Positions 1 to 13,800 of a stretch of 64,000 bases of DNA are shown here, piece after piece. Below the pieces are notes generated by a model. That model did no database searches. It worked only from the letters and a program-made list of their open reading frames with translations, and had not been told where the DNA came from. The position numbers and the translations under genes are program-made. Where the stretch lies: contig CM068587.1 in assembly GCA_035048485.1 (NCBI GenBank), positions 54,283,501 through 54,347,500 of the forward strand, written 5' to 3'. Origin of the DNA: Pteria penguin. Lineage: Eukaryota > Mollusca > Bivalvia > Pterioida > Pteriidae. Position 1 is the stretch's first letter, and each line of letters begins with the position of its first letter.

Positions 1-210
1 TGTGGTATACCTAGAGATAAACCTTTATGCTATGGACCCACCTGAGCAGTGAGGGATCTTTTACATGTAGTACACCTGGAGATAGACCTATATGCTCCGG
101 ACCCACCTGAAGCAGTGAGGGATCTTTAACATGTCACATCTATTGTGATCTGAGCTCTCAGTTTTCACTGCCTCATCGGAAAAATTGGTCACCCCTGAAC
201 CTCCAGTGAG
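1..210. repeat. SINE body fragments (duplicated)
   Basis: Two partial copies of the SINE central domain (GGACCCACC...AGCAGTGAGGGATCTTT) lie side by side. The same domain is in the full SINE at 23657-23943. No tRNA-like head is visible here. Confidence 0.6.
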
Positions 211-240
211 AATCAAGCTCATGTCCTCACACTCACAAGT

Positions 241-1430
241 CAAGAATGCCATCAAATGAATTCTACTTGTGCATAGCCCAGAACATTTAACCTCTGTCAT
301 GGACCTGCATAAAGAATGCCATCAAATGAGCTCTAATGGTGCATGGCCTAGAACATTTAACCTCTGTCATGGACATGCCTAAAGAATGCCATCAAATGAG
401 CTCTACTGATACATGGCCTAGAACATTTAACCTCTGTCATGGACCTGCCTAAAGAATGCCATCAAATGAGCTCTACTGGTGCATGGCCTAGAACATTTAA
501 CCTCTGTCATGGACCTGCCTAAAGAATTCCACCAAATGAGCTCTACTGGTGCATGGCCTAGAACATTTAACCTCTGTCATGGACCTGCCTAAAGAATGCC
601 ATCAAATGAGCTCTACTGGTGCATGGCCTAGAACATTTAACCTCTGTCATGGACCTGCCTAAAGAATGCCATCAAATGAGCTCTACTGATACATGGCCTA
701 GAACATTTAACCTCTGTCATGGACCTGCCTAAAGAATGGCCATCAAATCAGCTCTACTGGTACATGGCCTAGAACATTTAACCTCTGTCATGGACCTGCC
801 TAAAGAATGCCATCAAATGAGCTCTACTGGTGCATGGCCTAGAACATTTAACCTCTGTCATGGACCTGCCTAAAGAATGGCCACCAAATGAGCTCTACTG
901 GTACGTGGCCTAGAACATTTAACCTCTGTCATGGACCTGCCTAAAGAATGGCCACCAAATGAGCTCTACTGATACATGGCCTAGAACATTTAACCTCTGT
1001 CATGGACCTGCCTAAAGAATGGCCATCAAATGAGCTCTACTGGTGCATGGCCTAGAACATTTAACCTCTGTCATGGACCTGCCTAAAGAATGGCCACCAA
1101 ATGAGCTCTATTGGTGCATAGCCTAGAACATTTAACCTCTGTCATGGACCTGCCTAAAGAATGCCATCAAATGAGCTCTACTGGTGCATGGCCTAGAACA
1201 TTTAACCTCTGTCATGGACCTGCCTAAAGAATGCCATCAAATGAGCTCTACTGGTGCATGGCCTAGAACATTTAACCTCTGTCATGGACCTGCCTAAAGA
1301 ATGCCATCGAATGAGCTCTACTGGTGCATAGCCTAGAACATTTAACCTCTGTCATGGACCTGCCTAAAGAATGGCCACCAAATGAGCTCTACTGGTGCAT
1401 GGCCTAGAACATTTAACCTCTGTCATGGAC
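241..1430. repeat. 70-bp minisatellite, about 17 copies, FANCM 3' intron
   Basis: The unit runs AAAGAATGCCATCAAATGAG, then CTCTACTGGTGCATGGCCTA, GAACATTTAACCTCTGTCAT and GGACCTGCCT. Copies are highly similar, with a few 1-bp insertions (AATGGCC). On the gene strand each unit carries GACAGAGGTTAAAT, a weak donor-like site. The unit differs in sequence from the 70-bp unit at 13640-21427. Confidence 0.95.
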
Positions 1431-1658
1431 CTACGTAACGTATTAAGGGATCCTCATATGTCAACAATAACTCATAACCTATGACAGTACTTACTACTAT
1501 CTTATCTGAAGAAAAGTCAAAGAGACAAAAACTGATGAAACACCAGAGAAAATTCCTTTTCAATGCATGGGATCAAATACGAGTTAACAAATTGGAAAAC
1601 TAAAAGGAGATACTACAGGACCAAGTTGTCTTCCTGACTCCTTCAGTGTGATCCTTAC

Positions 1659-1840
1659 TGTTGTGATTTGAGTGAATATTAAGTTGAGGAAGGAAATTAC
1701 ATTTTCTGAAGGTTCTCCAAGAGACAGAAATGGCTTTCGACTTGGTATAGCTGGTATTATGACATCAGATAATTTGTCTTCAAGTTCTTGGTTTTCTTGC
1801 TCTGTTAAGAATCCTGTTTCTACAACAGCTTTCTTTTTAT
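1659..1840 (-). CDS. FANCM: FANCM exon 14, last one visible
   Basis: Acceptor CATTCTGCAG starts a phase-1 exon encoding [20 protein letters not shown] and then [19 protein letters not shown]. This weakly resembles the FLSEEEF...ITLP segment that follows in vertebrate FANCM. The proposed donor ACA|GTAAGG at 1657-1658 is only one option; the left boundary is uncertain. Later exons lie beyond the window. Confidence 0.7.
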
Positions 1841-4800
1841 CTGCAGAATGAACAATACCATCATTTTTCAGTACAATAAACATAATATCATAGTACAATT
1901 TCAAGTTCATCTTGTGCTTTGGGAATTAATTATATAGTTTAAAATAGGCATTCTTATTTGAATTTTCCCATACTTTATATCCACTGGGTTTATGAAAAAT
2001 AAGTACCTTTATTGGTTACACCAGTTTTGGACCGATTTCCCTTGGTATCACTGACTGGTTTAGAGACTTTGAAGTTATGTTTCACCGTGATAAACATCTT
2101 GTGACAGGCCGGGCTCCATCCCTCTGGTACCATGCGGGGGTTGCCGTTATAGAACTGTAGGGTTTTAGCACCGTTTAATATTGCTTTGTGGATGCTCCTC
2201 TTGGAGTACTGGCTCTGGTTGTATATCTGAAGGAGAACCGAAACCGTCTGGCTACTGAAAGCTTATCGTTCAAATTTGATAAATCTTTTATATCAAGACA
2301 GAGAACAGTTTTGGATATTTGCTTGGGGTTGCTCTTTTTGTTTGTTTTTTGTTTGTTTTGTTTTTGGTTTTGTATTTTTGTTTTTGGGTTTTTTTCTGGG
2401 GGTTTTCTTTTTTCTTTTTTTTTTTTGGGGGGGGGGAGGGGAAGGGGTGATTATTTACATCCCATCATGATTACATACATTGGTAACAACACCTGAATAT
2501 GCATTGCACAAAAATTTCAATGTACACAGTGGATCCATCCGCAGCAGTGACAGATCTTTTCACAACATGGGACCTTGGTTTTTAATACATCATCTCAAAG
2601 ACAGGTTACCAGTAAGTCATCAGTGGGGGGATCAAAGCTGAAACCTCTTGACCCTAGGACGAGCACCCTGCCAAGTCAATGTTGGCTCTTGGGCTACCAC
2701 TAGCAGGAGACAGAATGTATTAACCATAAACAATCTAATATTAGGTACATATTATGTCTCTATCTTAAAATGAATTATTTCTGGGGTTCTGTTCTACAAT
2801 GTATTTGTTTCGGACAGTTTCATTCTGCTCCTCTATTAAGCTGTGTCACATTTTATAATAAAACTCAGCAGAGCAGAATAAAACAAGAGAACTCATTTGT
2901 ACCATTAGACATCAAAGATTTTTTGTTTTTTTGGTATTCATATTTCGTAAAAATGAAATACGTTTGATCTTCATTCCATGGTTCTCCCATTATGATCCAA
3001 ACAGACATACAAGTCTGAGAGGGATTGTGCAGCTCACACAGCACATGCAAGGCATTCATCAAAGCTCTGCTTGTAATCGGGAGCTTTTAATCTAAACTAT
3101 GGCTTTGTTTACACAAAGTACATGCCATACGTCCATGTCTTGTCCATGAAAGTACGTCCCAGTTTGATTGTCTTTGTTTTCATTATTTTGTTTTTTACGG
3201 ACATCATTCCAAACTTACATGATATCTGCCAGAGTAAGGTGATAAAAAAAGATCACATTATCAGCAAGAAACCACAGAGACCTTTGACAGGTACCAACCT
3301 ATCAACTTCTACTAGAATTCATACCCACGTTTGATTAAAATGAGAAGTCTAGCACAGCACATAAACTGACAACAAAGTCCCACTGTAATCCTACCTGTTC
3401 CTCTTTTCCCTCTGTGACCAACATCACGATCCTTCCTTCTCTCTTTCTGCCGGTACGCCCCATCCTCTGCACCAATCTTATCGGACTTTTATGAGCATCG
3501 AAGCAGATAATGAGGTCAACCTCTCCAATGTCAAGTCCCTCCTCTCCTACGCAGGTGGAAATCAAGGTGTTGTATCCTCCTTCTCGGAACTCTTTCATTA
3601 CCTACAGAAATATGTCGGGAATTATTTATTTGCTGTTTTCTTGTTCTTAAATGCTTCAGACAAGTTTAAATCACCTACTAGTATATAGTTCAAATCACCT
3701 ATATAGTTCAAATCACCTATATAGTTTAAATCACCTATATGAGAGCGACAACAGTTTTATGGTAGAGATCACTGCATTGTACTTAATCCTCTATATATAT
3801 GTATATTTGAATTTGATTATACACAATGGAAGACCGCAGAATAAACGCAAGTTCTGAAATCTCTCATTACCAACAGAAATATGGCGGGAATTATTCATTT
3901 GATGTTTTCTTGTTACTAAATGCCTCAGCAAGTTTAAATCACCTACCTATATGGAAGCAACAAGAGTTTTATGGCTGAGATAACTGGACTGTATTTATTC
4001 CTCTATATATGATTGTTTGAATCTGACTATATATGTACACTTACAGGCAAGATATTGCAGAATAAATGCATGTTCAGTGTACAATACTCATCACATGTAT
4101 GTTATATTCTTATCTGAAGAATTGATAAACTGCTTTTTATATAAATGTTGATTTTTTTAAATAAATCTGGTATGATTTTCACATAACAATAGGTACACTT
4201 ATCTAACTTTTGTATGAAGAAATGAATTTTCAGTTTTATCAATGATTGACAATTATCTGAATTGTTGATCATACTGAATAGTTAAAATCAAAACAAACAA
4301 TAATAATGTTTGACACTCACTTTAAGTTGCTCTTTTTGAGTAAACCCTTTGGTGACCTTGCCAGCAGAGGACTGACCTATAAAGCTCATGGCCTTGACCA
4401 TTGGTCTATGTTGCTTTAGCATGTCTGTTATCTCAGTCACACTGTCTCGATACTGGGAGAAGATCATAATCCGGGTCAAGGTACTGTCATCACTATTGCT
4501 GCTACCTGCATAGCAAGGTGTGTGGTATAAATGTCTGCTGGATATTCATCATTATGGGATTTTACTTCAAGACACCTTATCCTTTTACAATCCTATCATT
4601 CGTAATTTACTCTATGAATAATACTGATCATTTAGTTAAGGTTTTTGAAAAATTAGAAATATCTAAAATAACTGACTTGGGAAAATGAGGAAGGAACAGT
4701 ACACATATGTATCTAGAAAACTCTCCAAAATTTTGCATGATATTTTTATTCATTATATCCAAATGTTTTTGTGATACCTTGATTGACTTTGTTGAAGTGA

Positions 4801-7800
4801 TCAAGAACCACATCCTGTAGTTTCAGCATCTTTGGATGACCTGCTTGGAAGGGTTTCCTCTGATCTGCAGGAATCTGACTAAATCTGTACAGGATATAGA
4901 ATATAATTTTCATACCTTGAGATGTTTGAATTAGGTCTGGGTACTGATAAGAATGAAATGGCACCGGCATGATATCAAACTGGTAAATTGTGAAATGATG
5001 CAACATTTTGATCGAAACGATACTTAATCAATAAATATTTCCATTTTCAACATATTTCTCAAAATGAACTCTACAGAAAATGGTGGAATTTATTTTCCAT
5101 GAACGCTACTATAGCACATGCACATTAATGATGTAATTAATTGGCAGAGCTAAAACATGAGGCTTTGAAAATGAGGTTAGGAGATTTGAACTAATTGTCA
5201 ACTTACAAATCAGATTTATTTTAGGAATGGAAGTATTTAAGGAATGAAAAATCGATTTGTAGTTCACAAAATTTTTGTGAAAATTTTTTGTAATCGAAAT
5301 ATAAGCCTTAGGCATGAGTATCTTAAAGTTGGTATTTGTGGAAAATGAAGCCTGCATATCACGTGGAAATTCTCTAAGAACCACTTCGCGGTGATATCCT
5401 GGCTTCACTTTTCATGTTCAACAATAAGACACGCCTTTCGTAAATATCCAAATGTTCTATAAAATAATTCTAAATACATGAATGTTTGCTGTTTATGTTA
5501 TAATCAGTTTTTTCACTTCATCTTTCTAACAGTAACTGGTGTCAGTTAGACATCCACCATTCCTGCCGCAGAAAAATTTGCAAAATTTGTAAAATTTTTA
5601 TCTTTAATAGCTATATAATATATAATAGTACAGTGAAGGGTATCATTATAAACCTAAGACAAGTACAGACCAGTAATTTCTGAAAGGTGTTTGGTTCAAT
5701 ATAGATATTGTGTACATGTACTGTTGTCAAATCTTAGTTTAAGTATGTACTATCGTACCTCATTATTACAATAATTACATGTAATTGATTATGTTCAAAA
5801 CATATGAAGTCATTTAAAGCATAAACAGAGTACAGAACTACTGATTACTGTTGATTTGACAATGGATAGCGGTAAATCTGCAACCCAATCCTAAAAGTCG
5901 TCATTCCATATTCCAATGCTATCATATCTAAGATGACCTCAAAATACCTTTTAATTGTATTTGTCTCAGTTCCTTGAAAATCACCTTTAACTAAAAGAAA
6001 CTGTACGTACTCAATGAGTTTAGTCTATATCCTTAAATTATGTAAAATTCCAGAAGTCATTCCATATCGATTTCCACTAGTTTCTCAATACTGAGTAGAA
6101 CTATTTCTTATACAGACTGCACAATATCTATCTGTTCTTTATTTACCTTACGTCTGATGGAGCAAATTTCTCCGAAAGAGTCTGCATTATCTCCATGAAG
6201 TGAACATTTTTGGTCAGTTCTGATCGAGTTCGGCCATAACCCTTTTCTCCGTTTATTATCCCATCCAGGAAGTTGTAAAATGACCGCTGTCCATGCAACT
6301 GTAGTAGCTCCAGGCCATGGTAAAGGCTCATGGCCAGAGCAAAGTCCCCTTCTACCACACCATACTGTGCTTGCTACAGAAAACACATACAAATAAAATG
6401 CATTGCTTTAGATGCAGGTCTGAAAATACACATATTCTAGTCTTTCCCTTATTTTTTTGGTTTGACTTCAACACCATATCTCATAATGCTTAAAATACGT
6501 ATCGTTATATTCGCCGAATGACCTCCACAGACAGCTGGCCCAAAATCATTCTACCAAAAGAAGTGTTTGTGAAACATTGATGCCCTTGGATGGCAGCAGC
6601 TGATGTTAAAGTTTTTGTGAAGTAGGTCAAACGTAAAAGATGGCCACGAGATTTTGTTTAAAAATTTTTGTTAAAAATTTTCTTTAAACAAAAAGGTATT
6701 ATGTTCGTGTTGCCCTGTTTCAACATTTCAGCCCATGACCTTTCCCAAGAAAACATGAATTGGAAAATATTTCACATCTTGACTCTATGTAAATTCTATT
6801 TAAAAGAAATTTTATATAGAAATACAGAATTTTATACAGAAATTTCTTTATAGAATTTACACTGAGTCAAGATGTGAGATATTTTTGAGTTCATGTTTTC
6901 TTGAAAAAGACCATTGGCCAAAACGTTGAAACAGAGTAACATGAACAGGATTTATTGCATTCCCTTTGGAATATTTTGACAAAAAGGTATTATCACAAGG
7001 ACTACATGTGTGAAATATAAAAAGCCTTATCTTTTACAGCTCACAAGTTATTACCAATGTTAAAAGTGGGGTTTTTTGGCCAGTGACAGATAGAAAGACA
7101 GCAAGAAAAAAAAATTAATGCCCATGAATCTCTGATTCAGTGGTCATAAAAAAGTATCAGTATTATGTTTTTCTTTTGTTCTTTACATGGAGGATTATTT
7201 ATAAATTTTTAAATGTACGTCTTTTGATTGTTCTGCTGTTACGGTGAGTGGGAAGGTGGGCCTGTAAACCGGTTAGCCACACCATTTGTTTGGCTTTTGT
7301 CAAATTAAATGACCGTCCTAAGTTGGCATCGTAATTGCACTACAATCAAATATTATTGTAATGTGTTAAATGTTCTATTATATTATTTATATTCATATAT
7401 TGTATAGCTCCATGGTGACTTCTGCCACATAACTGAACCGGTAACTCCTCTTTTTTCTCTCTAATATACAAAACAGAAAAAAAAACCAAAAATTTCCAAA
7501 AAAAAATTATATAAATTATCTCCTAACTGCAAATACTGCTGTGTTTTCATTCTCATTATTATTATTTAGGAATATTCTACTGTTCTGCAATAATCAAATA
7601 ATAGAAACAAGATATGTTTATGAAACATGAATGCCCTGGCAGCAACAAAGTCCAAATAAGGCAAATTTTGAAAAGTAGGTCAAAGATCATGGTCAAGGTC
7701 ATGCATATGGTTCAATGATCTTGGTGTAATTTGAAAGGGCTTTATTAGTGGATCATGCAAATATGAAATCTCAGGTTTCAAAAGTTATGGCAGATAAAGT

Positions 7801-10800
7801 TCACAACAGGCTGACAGACAAATAAACAAACAGACAGGTAAAAACCAATATGCCCCCAATCTATCAATCTGGGGGCATAAAAAGTGACTGCATACCATGA
7901 AAGTAAAACTGAGTAGAGTTTTTTTTATTTTAACAAAGACTTGGCCAGAGATTTACAGTTACATAAGAGAAGACTCTTTGTAAAGCATCAGTTAAGATCC
8001 ACACTTATAATCTAGTTTACAAAGGAAAATTTGATGTGTTTATAAAACACAAACATACCTGGCAGCAATAAAGTTAAAGCTGGACAAAAAGACTAACATG
8101 AAAAAGGCTACATATCATTGTGATAGGACATATAAATGTACACAAAATATACTATATAACAATGTACATACCGGGAGATTTTGTGGAGGATTTTGTCTGA
8201 AAGCGTCCCTGGCCTTGAGGATGAGAAACTTGGACAAGCTGGTGACCTCCCTGGCATACAATGCTCCTTGCCGCTTGAGTCGATTAACCACTAGCTCTAT
8301 CACCTTCAAAACAATTATCATATCAACTATCCTAATTAGTGTCTTATGACTTTTACAGGTAAGTGTTCAGCTCTAAGAGTGGATTTTTATGAAGTACATG
8401 TACTGTCACCAAAGTGTGTTGTGTGATTTCATAAAAATATCTTTTTGTTTCTTGCCTAATATGAAGCCTAAAAGTAAAACAGAAGACAAAATTTGGAAGA
8501 CAAACCTATGAAACCACATTTAGCAGTATTAAAAGTGATACATATAAAGTCTTGAATGGACCAATTACCTGCAAGTACTTTTTTTTAATGGCAGTGAGTT
8601 CATCTCCAAGGGGGACAACAATTTTCTCGACTTTCCTCTCATGAGAATACTGCTTGATGTCTATCGAGTCTTCAGTTCTAAGTTCGATATGAGAAATCAA
8701 GAGATTCACCAGCACCTGTTGTACCGCCTAAATTAAAAAATTCAAATTTGAATTTGAAATATTAAAATTACTGTACAGTAAAAATTTTAGGAACCTATTC
8801 CAATATAGTAAACTTTAATATTTACATTGACATACACTAACATGCATGACAATAATTTTTCATAGCTTCAGTCTCCTTTTCATTTTCCTTGTGTATTCTG
8901 TTTTCTCACTCTTTAAATCAGAAATCCTATTTTTCAAAATACAAAGACATGTTTACATGCTTCAAGTATAAAGATAATGTAGGTTAAATATAATTAAAAC
9001 TTTTCAATCAAAAAAAAACAAACTTGTATCTCAAGACACAATTTATATGATTATAAGTTATAAAGAAAAAAGCTTTCACAGTGCCAGTATTATTCAAGGT
9101 AATTTTGTTTCTAAACCTTTGCATGATTCAAGTATAAAATGTTGCTATCGATAACTAGTGCCAAATGTGACCTTGACACATCTGAGGGTTGCCATGGGTT
9201 TAACTTTCTATCCTTGAAAGATTTTATTTCCCAGCTAACAATGACCCTTGGCTGCAATTAATTAGCTTCTAACTAGGAGCAAACCTTGTTGATCATTTGG
9301 CATGTGATACGTACAATGTTATGTGTGAACATTTGAGTACTCTTACTGCATATAGCCTTACCTTGATATAACTGCCTGGGGTAGCACAAAGCCTTACTCT
9401 GATATCACTGCCTGGTATAGCACATAGCTTTACCTTGATATCACTGCCTGGGGTAGCACATAGCCTTACCTTGATAACACTGCCTGGGGTAACACATAGC
9501 CTTATCTTGATATTACTGCCTGGTGTAGCACATAGCCTTACCTTGATCTCACTGCCTGGGGTAGCACATAGCCTTATCTTGATATCACTGCCTTGTGTAG
9601 CACATAGCCTTACCTTGATAACACTGCCTGGGGTAGCACATAGCCTTATCTTGATATCACTGCCTGGCGTAGCACAAAGCCTTACCTTGATATTACTGCC
9701 TGGGGTAGCACAAAGCCTTATCTTGATATCACTGCCTGGCGTAGCACAAAGCCTTACCTTGATAACACTGCCTGGGGTAGCACATAGCCTTATCTTGATA
9801 TCACTGCCTTGTGTAGCACATAGCCTTACCTTGATAACACTGCCTGGGGTAGCACATAGCCTTATCTTGATATCACTGCCTGGCGTAGCACAAAGCCTTA
9901 CCTTGATATTACTGCCTGGGGTAGCACATAGCCTTATCTTGATATCACTGCCTGGCGTAGCACAAAGCCTTACCTTGATATTACTGCCTGGAGTAACACA
10001 TAGCCTTACCTTGATATCACTGTCTGGTACAGCACATAGCCTTACCTTGATATCACTGTCTGGTATAGTACATACCCTTACCATGATATCACTGCCTGGG
10101 GTAGCACAAAGCCTTACCTTGATATCACTGCCTGGTATAGCACAGAGCCTTACCTTGATATCACTGCCTGGTGTAGCATATAGCCTTACCTTGATATCAC
10201 TGCCTGGTGTAACACAAAGCCTAACCTTGATATCACTACCTGGTATAGCAATTAGCCTTACAATGATATCACTGCCTGGTGTAGTGATTAGCCTTACCTT
10301 GATATCACTGCCTGGTGTTGCCTTTAGCCTTACCTGGATATCACTGCCTGGTGTAGCATACATCCTTACCTTGATATCACTGCCTGGTGTAGCATACATC
10401 CTTACCTTGATATCACTGCCTGGTGTTGCACATAGCCTTACCTTGATCTCACTGCCTTGTGTAGCACATAGCCTTATCTTGATATCACTGCCTGGCGTAG
10501 CACAAAGCCTTATCTTGATATCACTGCATGGTGTAGCACAGAGCCTTACCTTGATATCACTGCCTGGTGTAGCACATAGTCTTACCTTGATATCACTGCC
10601 TGGTGTAGCACATAGCCTTACCTTGATATCACTACCTGGTGTTGCACTTAGCCTTACCTGGATATCACTGCCTGGTGTAGCATATAGCCTTACCTTGATA
10701 TAACTGCCTGGTGTAGCACATAGTCTTACCTTGATATCACTGCCTGGTGTAGCACATAGTCTTACCTTGATATCACTGCCTGGTGTAGCACATAGCCTTA

Positions 10801-13800
10801 CCTTGATATCACTACCTGGTGTTGCACTTAGCCTTACCTGGATATCACTGCCTGGTGTAGCATATAGCCTTACCTTGATATAACTGCCTGGTGTAGCACA
10901 TAGTCTTACCTTGATATCACTGCCTGGTGTAGCACATAGCCTTACCTTGATATCACTACCTGGTGTTGCACTTAGCCTTACCTGGATATCACTGCCTGGT
11001 GTAGCATACATCCTTACCTTGAGATCACTGCCTGGTGTCATGCACAGCCTTACCTTGATATCACTGCCTGGTGTTGCACTTAGCCTTACCTTGATATCAC
11101 TGCCTGGTATTGCCCTTAGCCTTACCTGGATATCACTGCCTGGTGTAGCATACATCCTTACCTTGATATCACTGCCTGGTGTTGTACTTAGCCTTACCTT
11201 GATATCACTGCCTGGTGTTGCACTTAGCCTTACCTTGATATCACTGCCTGGGGTAGCACTTAGCCTTACCTTGATATCACTGCTAGGTGTTGCACTTAGC
11301 CTTACATTGATATCACTGCCTAATGCTGCACTTAGCCTTACCTTGATATCACTGCCTGGTGTAGCATACATCCTTACCTTGATATCACTGCCTGGTGTAG
11401 CACTTAGCCTTACCTTGATATCACTGCCTGGTGTAGCACTTAGCCTTACCTTGATATCACTGCCTGGTGTAGCACTTAGCCTTACCTTGATATCACTGCC
11501 TGGTGTTGCACTTAAAGCTAACACTCTGAATTGCTTAGTGTACTTTACAAGTTCTCTTACAACCTGCAGACCAAAATGTTAGATTATTCTATACCAACAG
11601 AACAATTGCTGATCAGTAAATATAGGTGTTATTACAAGTAATTTAGTTGGAGTTACCTCCCGTGGTTGGCCATGTTGTGGTCAAGCAGGTGTTTTTGTCT
11701 CATGTTCACACTTTTTTTTAATAATTTTGAGAAAGTTGGTTATATTTACACTTCTTTGGAAATGGTTTTGAATTGTATATTTTTTTCAAAACTAGCACAA
11801 GCATTGCAAAAACACAAGTATTATCCTAAATCTAGAGAAATATTTTAAGAAATTTGGTTGATTTATGAACAAATATGATGTAAAGACTGTAGACAAATTT
11901 ATCAAAAGGGAAGTAACACCAATGAAATTTTATGTTAATGAAACATTACTATTGAAGTACATCAGCATTCGTTTACTTTAATACATATAACAGGGGGGGG
12001 GGGGGGGGGGCCGGGTTTATTTAGTGAAGGAAGTAGAAGTACTTCATGTAAACTATCCACTTAGTGCAGATGTTTAGAGTTGTCTTAAGTGACCTAATTC
12101 AAAAATAATTGAGTGATCGTCAAATGCCCGACATCACACATTTTGGCACACTTACTCATGACGTCATAAATAAATGGCCCGTCAAATATGAGATTATCTA
12201 TGACGTCACAATGGACTCTCTAACAGTCAAATGATTAAAAAAGGGAAACAATTACAGGATGTACTGGGTAGTGAGAATGAAATTCAAATTTAAACAAAAT
12301 TTATCATTTTATTTTTATCCTCCTGTATTTTACCTTTTTATTGCATTTGATCATTAATTTTATTTTCTGAAATGTTTAATAGTCCTGAAACAGACTGGCA
12401 CAATTTATACATACCTGACAATAAGCATGGTTACCCTGGGCTTTATGAGCTTCGTCTATGACCAGACACTTGACCATCTCAGCAGGGCATGTTCCTCGGC
12501 TCAAATCGTTGGTCAGCACTTGTGGTGTCAAAAAGAATACTCTGCGACTATGCCAAGACTTACGTCGCTCAGTTGGAGACATATTACCTGAAATAAGGGA
12601 AATTAATCACTCAACAGCTTATCAGAAATAAACAAACATTTTCCAGATCTATTTATTTGTCGCTTTTCTCCACTTTCAAGAATATCACATCTGTCAAGCA
12701 GCAGCACTACCTCTCGTATGTTGAAAGTTTAACCAGCAGCTGAGCATCCTTGATTCAGGAAACAAAAATTTTAAATGTGCCGAGCCCTAGTTATAGGCTT
12801 TGACATAAAGTTTCTGTCTTCAAATATACAACTGACAATGCCATGGATCCAGGGAAGTTTGAACACACCAACATTTCGATTACGACCTATCTTATGTACC
12901 ATCAAAATTCCTTGCTTCAAGGCAGATGATGTCATTTAAAATAATTTTTTGTTACACATAAATATGACATATTTACATTGTAAGGAATGTATACTACTGT
13001 AAGTTTACTATCTTCCTAACACTGGAGCACCTGTCATTTCTGCTGTGTCTGATTGGGGAATCCCCATTATATTGTAGCATGCTTCTATCTGTTGAGCTAC
13101 CAAGGGTTTTGTGGGAGCCATGAATACAACTTTTCCCTGTGGATACCACCTGTGAAAAAAGATCTTATATTATATTTATATCAGAACTATCTAAAGTGTG
13201 TTATGTATAAAGATATCAAAATGTATAACGAATCCACTCTGTGATAAATCATTCACATATTTACAAACACAAATAAAATGACCTGGTACCTTACATTTTT
13301 TAACTTGATGCCCTGATTGGCTAAGCGATTTTTCGTTTATGTCCATCAACGAAATTTTTCCTATGAAATCAAGTCTTAATGCTTTCTTCTTGTGTTCAAA
13401 ACATATATGGAATAAATCTAATCATGTTTTTTTTTTTATGGATGGAGGTATACTCCATAAAAAAGAATGGAAAACTATGTAGTACATGATGCAGTTTTTC
13501 ATCATTTTTAGGGGTATCCATCCCCTAAAAATTTTTACTTTCATGTCTTAATTCTCTGACATACAGATGTGTATAATGGCTAAACTTTTATGATATAAAA
13601 CCCATGAGCTCCGAAAACTATCACAAAACTTAGTGGTGAGAGTCTCAATCTATTCAGTGCAGCCCTATAAACTACTCACTATGCTCTGACACTCCTGTAG
13701 CTATTACTAATGGCAAAATCTACTCAGTGCAGCCCAACAGTCTAATCACTATGCTCTGACACTCCTGTAGCTATTACTAATGGCAAAATCTACTCAGTGC

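Noticed and set aside
9293..11524. A 743-codon open frame of [12 protein letters not shown] repeats as a separate repeat protein
   Set aside because: It is FANCM exon 6 plus its in-frame intronic array. A plus-strand frame is open too, so openness follows from the unit. No promoter or independent start.
9435..11582. Plus-strand open frames of [12 protein letters not shown] repeats
   Set aside because: Mirror of the 36-bp array; repetition alone keeps them open.
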